From Thermococcus litoralis DSM 5473 (lineage in GTDB: Archaea > Methanobacteriota_B > Thermococci > Thermococcales > Thermococcaceae): a stretch of DNA of 64,000 nt. The stretch's first letter is position 1. Each line of letters starts with the position of its first letter. A program made the translations under genes and the position numbers. Shown here one piece after another: positions 61,173 to 64,000 of the stretch. A model generated the notes under the pieces. That model was not told where the DNA came from and ran no database searches. It saw nothing but the letters and a program-made list of their open reading frames with translations. The stretch spans positions 2,151,173 through 2,215,172 of the forward strand of contig NC_022084.1 of NCBI RefSeq assembly GCF_000246985.2, read 5' to 3'.

Positions 61173-62518
61173 CCCTTTATGTTCCATTTTTCTTTGCTGA
61201 GAAAGAGATAAGCCTCTTCCTCAAGTTCTGGAGGAACGAAGTTGATTAAAATTTCTGCATTTTTTATAACCTCTCTCAAGTTTTTGCCAAGGGCAACTTG
61301 GTTTTTGGTGAGAAGGTCTTCAATAACGTCCACTATGCCTTCCTTAACCTCTTTCTCAGAATAAAGCCTCTTTCCCCTTATCCATACTTTTTGGTTCTTT
61401 GTGTAAAAATCAAGCGCCCTCTCGCCCAAGAACTCTGGCCCGGGTTTTAAAATTACTCTTGGCCTCTCCACCCTATCGACTTCAAGCATGATGAACGCCT
61501 TCTCAGTGTATCCCCAATTTAAGTCAAAAACTTCAAAACCTTCCCTTTTCAGGCTCTTCTCAAACCCCTTCGCACTTCTCTCAAGCTGGGGAAGGAGAAC
61601 ATCATCCACGAGTTCGGGCTTTGGGAAGAGGAGAGTAACCAGATTTGTGCCTTTTTTCTTGAGCAAGGCCTTATAATCACCAGCTTTTGCTTTTGATGGA
61701 AAGAAAAACCCAATTCCCGGCTTTTCGACAAACTCTTTCGCTTTAAAATAAAACACTCCAAACTTTTCCCAGCTAAGAGAAGAAGCAACGTTTCTTCTGG
61801 GATCAACGGGGTCTATAACAATTAAGGGGCTTTCCCCTTCTCGTTCCACAGTTTTGTACGCTATTTCTGGCTCCTTCTTTAACCATCCCTCAAGGTCTAT
61901 TATCTTGCCCTTCCCCAAGAACTCGACGTTCTCAAGCAGGTTCATAAAGGAACCGTATTTTATTATCAAAAGCTCCGTTAAGTAACCAGAGAAGCCTCTA
62001 ACATAAACTTCACTGCCATATGCATTTATCCCTTTCAGAAACTTCTTGAGAAGCCTTACCTCGTCGTTTCTCCCGTCTAAGTGTTTTACCACCCACTCGG
62101 TGTGGAGTAGGGATCTATCTACCGCCGTCTTTACTTCTCTCCAGCTTTTCACATTGTAGCAAGGTACAATGTCCACATCAAAACCCTTGTAAAAAGCTCT
62201 CACGTATGGATGTTCAGCGTAGGCTATTTCGTAACTCTCAAGTCTCTTACCGATGGCCTTCCCCAGCTCTAGCCCTATTTTCCTCAGCTCCTCAAGCGGA
62301 ACTTCAAGGGGAAATGCCAAAAAAAGATCCACATCGTGGTCGCCGGATAGATAGGTGTCCTTCGCTATTGAGCCCACCAAACGAGGGGTAACCTCTAAGT
62401 CCTTTTTCCCTATCTCTTCCTCTGCAATCTTAAGTATCTCCTGTGTTACAGCATTGACTAAGGCTCTCTCCTCCTCCGATGGCTTTATCCTCTCCAAAAC
62501 TTCCTTCAGCAGTTCCAT
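61169..62518 (-). CDS. cca: CCA-adding tRNA nucleotidyltransferase, archaeal class I
   Basis: This 449-residue enzyme adds or repairs the 3' CCA of tRNA. The class I motif GS-Xn-DXD is seen as VGSIAKDTYLSGDHDVDLFL at about residues 50-70, with a third acidic residue in GFDVDIVPCY. Archaeal tail elements follow (YGSEVYVRGFSGYLTELLII, VIDPVDPRRNVASSLS). The ATG at 62518 follows GGTGAAGCATTG. It lies 11 bases after thpR in one transcript. Confidence 0.95.
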   Translation of the reverse strand: MELLKEVLERIKPSEEERALVNAVTQEILKIAEEEIGKKDLEVTPRLVGSIAKDTYLSGDHDVDLFLAFPLEVPLEELRKIGLELGKAIGKRLESYEIAYAEHPYVRAFYKGFDVDIVPCYNVKSWREVKTAVDRSLLHTEWVVKHLDGRNDEVRLLKKFLKGINAYGSEVYVRGFSGYLTELLIIKYGSFMNLLENVEFLGKGKIIDLEGWLKKEPEIAYKTVEREGESPLIVIDPVDPRRNVASSLSWEKFGVFYFKAKEFVEKPGIGFFFPSKAKAGDYKALLKKKGTNLVTLLFPKPELVDDVLLPQLERSAKGFEKSLKREGFEVFDLNWGYTEKAFIMLEVDRVERPRVILKPGPEFLGERALDFYTKNQKVWIRGKRLYSEKEVKEGIVDVIEDLLTKNQVALGKNLREVIKNAEILINFVPPELEEEAYLFLSKEKWNIKG

Positions 62519-62529
62519 CAATGCTTCAC

Positions 62530-63087
62530 CTAATCCTTCAACTCAAATCTTGCAAGGGTTTCATAAATGGGCCCTTTTGGTGTTAAAGTGCTCTTCTTAA
62601 GCTCTATTGCGCTGACCTCGAACTCGCCAAATTCCTCGTTAGAAAGCTCTTTCAACGCCAGCATAAGCTCAACCTTATCCTTCACGAATTTTACCCTTCC
62701 TATTGTTATGTGAGAAACAAAATCCTTCTCTCGCTTAAAGCTAAGTTTGAAAAGAGCGTTGTCTATCTCCTTTGCTATTTTCTTTATCTCCTCATCGTTC
62801 TCCACTCCAGCCCAGATAACCCTGACATAGTTGTAATTCGGGAACACTCCTATGCCCTTAACTTTTACGCTGTGCTTCTTGTGCTTTTTGGCTATCTGTT
62901 CTAAGAGTTTTTTGATATCCTCTGCCTGCTCCTCAGTTATTTCTCCCAAGAACTTTAGAGTTAGATGGAGGTTTTCCGGCTCAACAAATTTGATTTTTGC
63001 GGATTTTGTTTTTTCGATTTTCTCTTGCGCCTCTATGAGTTTTTGTCTAACTTCGTCGTTAATATCAATCGCTATGAACGCCCTCAT
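62530..63087 (-). CDS. thpR: RNA 2',3'-cyclic phosphodiesterase (2H family)
   Basis: This 185-residue 2H phosphoesterase has both HXTX motifs: [13 protein letters not shown] and [13 protein letters not shown]. It opens 2',3'-cyclic phosphates and was first described as a 2'-5' RNA ligase. The start [17 protein letters not shown] is typical. The ATG overlaps the phosphoribosyltransferase stop (ATGA), and cca follows, so an RNA-end-processing operon is apparent. Confidence 0.94.
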   Translation of the reverse strand: MRAFIAIDINDEVRQKLIEAQEKIEKTKSAKIKFVEPENLHLTLKFLGEITEEQAEDIKKLLEQIAKKHKKHSVKVKGIGVFPNYNYVRVIWAGVENDEEIKKIAKEIDNALFKLSFKREKDFVSHITIGRVKFVKDKVELMLALKELSNEEFGEFEVSAIELKKSTLTPKGPIYETLARFELKD

Positions 63088-63546
63088 TCTCTAACCACCA
63101 CTGGGAACTCTTCCCATGGGAAAACTATCCACTTATCAGTCCTGAAAACGTAAAAATCAGGCACAACTGAAGTCCACGGCTTCATTGCCAAGCATGCCAC
63201 CTTGATGTCTTTTGCACCTTTCTTCTTTACTTCCTCGATAACAACTTGGAGCGTCTTTCCTGTATCGCTGACATCATCCACTATTACGACTTTCTTTCCT
63301 TTTAAGTCCCCGTGGAGCGGGATTGTTATCGTGGGTTTTTCTCCCCTCTCGTCAATGCCCTTGTAGAACTTTACGTCGATTACCTTGAACTCCACATCTC
63401 CTAAAATATGACTGAGCCGTACTCCCGGAATAAGTCCTCCTCTCGAGATTCCAACAATGACATCAGGCTTGTATTCTCTTTAAACTATCAGCAAGTGAGA
63501 AGATTGCCCTATCCACCTGCCACCATGTGAGATAGACCTTGTCCAT
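63084..63546 (-). pseudogene. xanthine/purine phosphoribosyltransferase, frameshifted by one base
   Basis: From the ATG at 63546 (GGAGGGTGAGAGA upstream) the protein reads MDKVYLTWWQVDRAIFSLAD and then loses frame. The other frame continues REYKPDVIVGISRGGLIPGV, then LSHILGDVEFKVIDVKFYKG, and holds the PRPP motif KVVIVDDVSDTGKTL. Removing one A from the AAA complementary to 63479-63481 joins them into about 153 residues, the normal size for this Thermococcales family. It salvages purine bases with PRPP. The alternative is a translation start inside the gene at 63395, which would lack the N-terminal strand. Confidence 0.8.
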
Positions 63547-63627
63547 TCTCTCACCCTCCTTTGATATATGGTAGAGTAGAAGAGTTAGAGTTTAAAAACC
63601 CAGCGTTTTCAAATGCTGAGGTTCAAG

Positions 63628-64000
63628 CTTTCAATTCTTTTAAAGTCTTATTGGAACAAAGCGTTATTAAGATGTAGTGCCCTACTCTCCATCTTTCAAT
63701 TCTTTTAAAGTCTTATTGGAACCTGTTTCATCCTACGCGCGACAAGAATTGGATGATCCTTTCAATTCTTTTAAAGTCTTATTGGAACATAGGAGTGTCT
63801 TCCCAGTCAATCTTCTTCTGGTATGTCTTTCAATTCTTTTAAAGTCTTATTGGAACATATATATAATTAATTCGTTTACTGTACAATAAATTACTTTCAA
63901 TTCTTCTAAAGTCTTATTGGAACCACCTCAGAATATGTTGAAGTTTAGGCCTGTGATGCTCTTTCAATTCTTCTAAAGTCTTATTGGAACACCGAAAAGA
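63628..64000 (-). CRISPR. CRISPR array, leader-distal end (continues beyond the window)
   Basis: Six 30-base repeats start at 63628, 63693, 63759, 63827, 63894 and 63961. Five complete spacers of 35, 36, 38, 37 and 37 bases lie between them, and a sixth spacer is cut by the window end. Read on the minus strand the repeat begins GTTCCAATAAGACTTTA and ends GAATTGAAAG, the usual Thermococcales form. The leader should therefore lie to the right. The four leftmost repeats have TTTTAAAG where the two rightmost have TTCTAAAG. No cas genes are in the window. Confidence 0.97.

Overview
The window comes from a hyperthermophilic euryarchaeon of the order Thermococcales, most likely a Thermococcus. The evidence is a topoisomerase VI pair, aIF1A, RIO1 and a Dim2-like KH protein in one operon; a tungsten WOR-type oxidoreductase with its polyferredoxin; an ADP-forming acyl-CoA synthetase subunit; two GH57 enzymes; archaeal Trm56, MptA and NadM; TATA-box promoters with GGTGA/GGAGG ribosome binding sites; and C/D box sRNAs. 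From memory, the glutamate dehydrogenase is nearly identical to that of T. litoralis, so a close relative of that species is likely.

1-9.5 kb is visibly more GC-rich than the rest (codons ending in G/C dominate). It has accessory character: an MFS transporter end, a nitroreductase, two unrelated archaeal AAA ATPases with palindromic operator-like sequences, a frameshifted hypothetical gene with a duplicated 3' fragment, a HEPN/MNT toxin-antitoxin pair and a heterodimeric ABC exporter. Just before the exporter's upstream end the base composition drops to the AT-richer level of the remaining window.

9.5-24 kb is mostly core: NAD and S-adenosylmethionine enzymes, a lipoprotein with an inactive transglutaminase fold, Trm56, a phospholipid synthase, two HAD enzymes, tandem ASCH proteins, a class III pilin with a prepilin peptidase, Pcm, and a large PP-loop/ferredoxin protein. 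Two well-formed C/D box sRNAs sit at 14155 and 17686. At 24-25 kb an 869-bp insertion sequence with an 11-bp inverted repeat and a 10-bp target duplication lies next to a TnpB-type element end and just upstream of tRNA-Lys.

25-47 kb carries acyl-CoA synthetase beta, MptA, the operon aIF1A-RIO1-KH-Top6B-Top6A-DUF530-HTH-DUF4129, glutamate dehydrogenase, a palindrome-rich 0.6-kb intergenic region, a frameshifted NSS amino-acid transporter followed by a 34-residue MetS-like small subunit, a PII protein, the GH57 branching enzyme, an NFACT protein and a radical SAM protein.

47-64 kb holds IleRS with an unusual leader and a possible leaderless upstream ORF, several conserved hypotheticals, the tungsten oxidoreductase operon with OsmC and a Gly-Gly ubiquitin-like protein, a second GH57 protein, the operon phosphoribosyltransferase-ThpR-CCA-adding enzyme, and the leader-distal end of a CRISPR array that runs off the window.

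Four reading frames are broken by one- or two-base indels in simple repeats (3877, 24143, 38741, 63084). One is a plausible programmed frameshift. The others are either real mutations or sequencing errors, which cannot be decided from the sequence alone.
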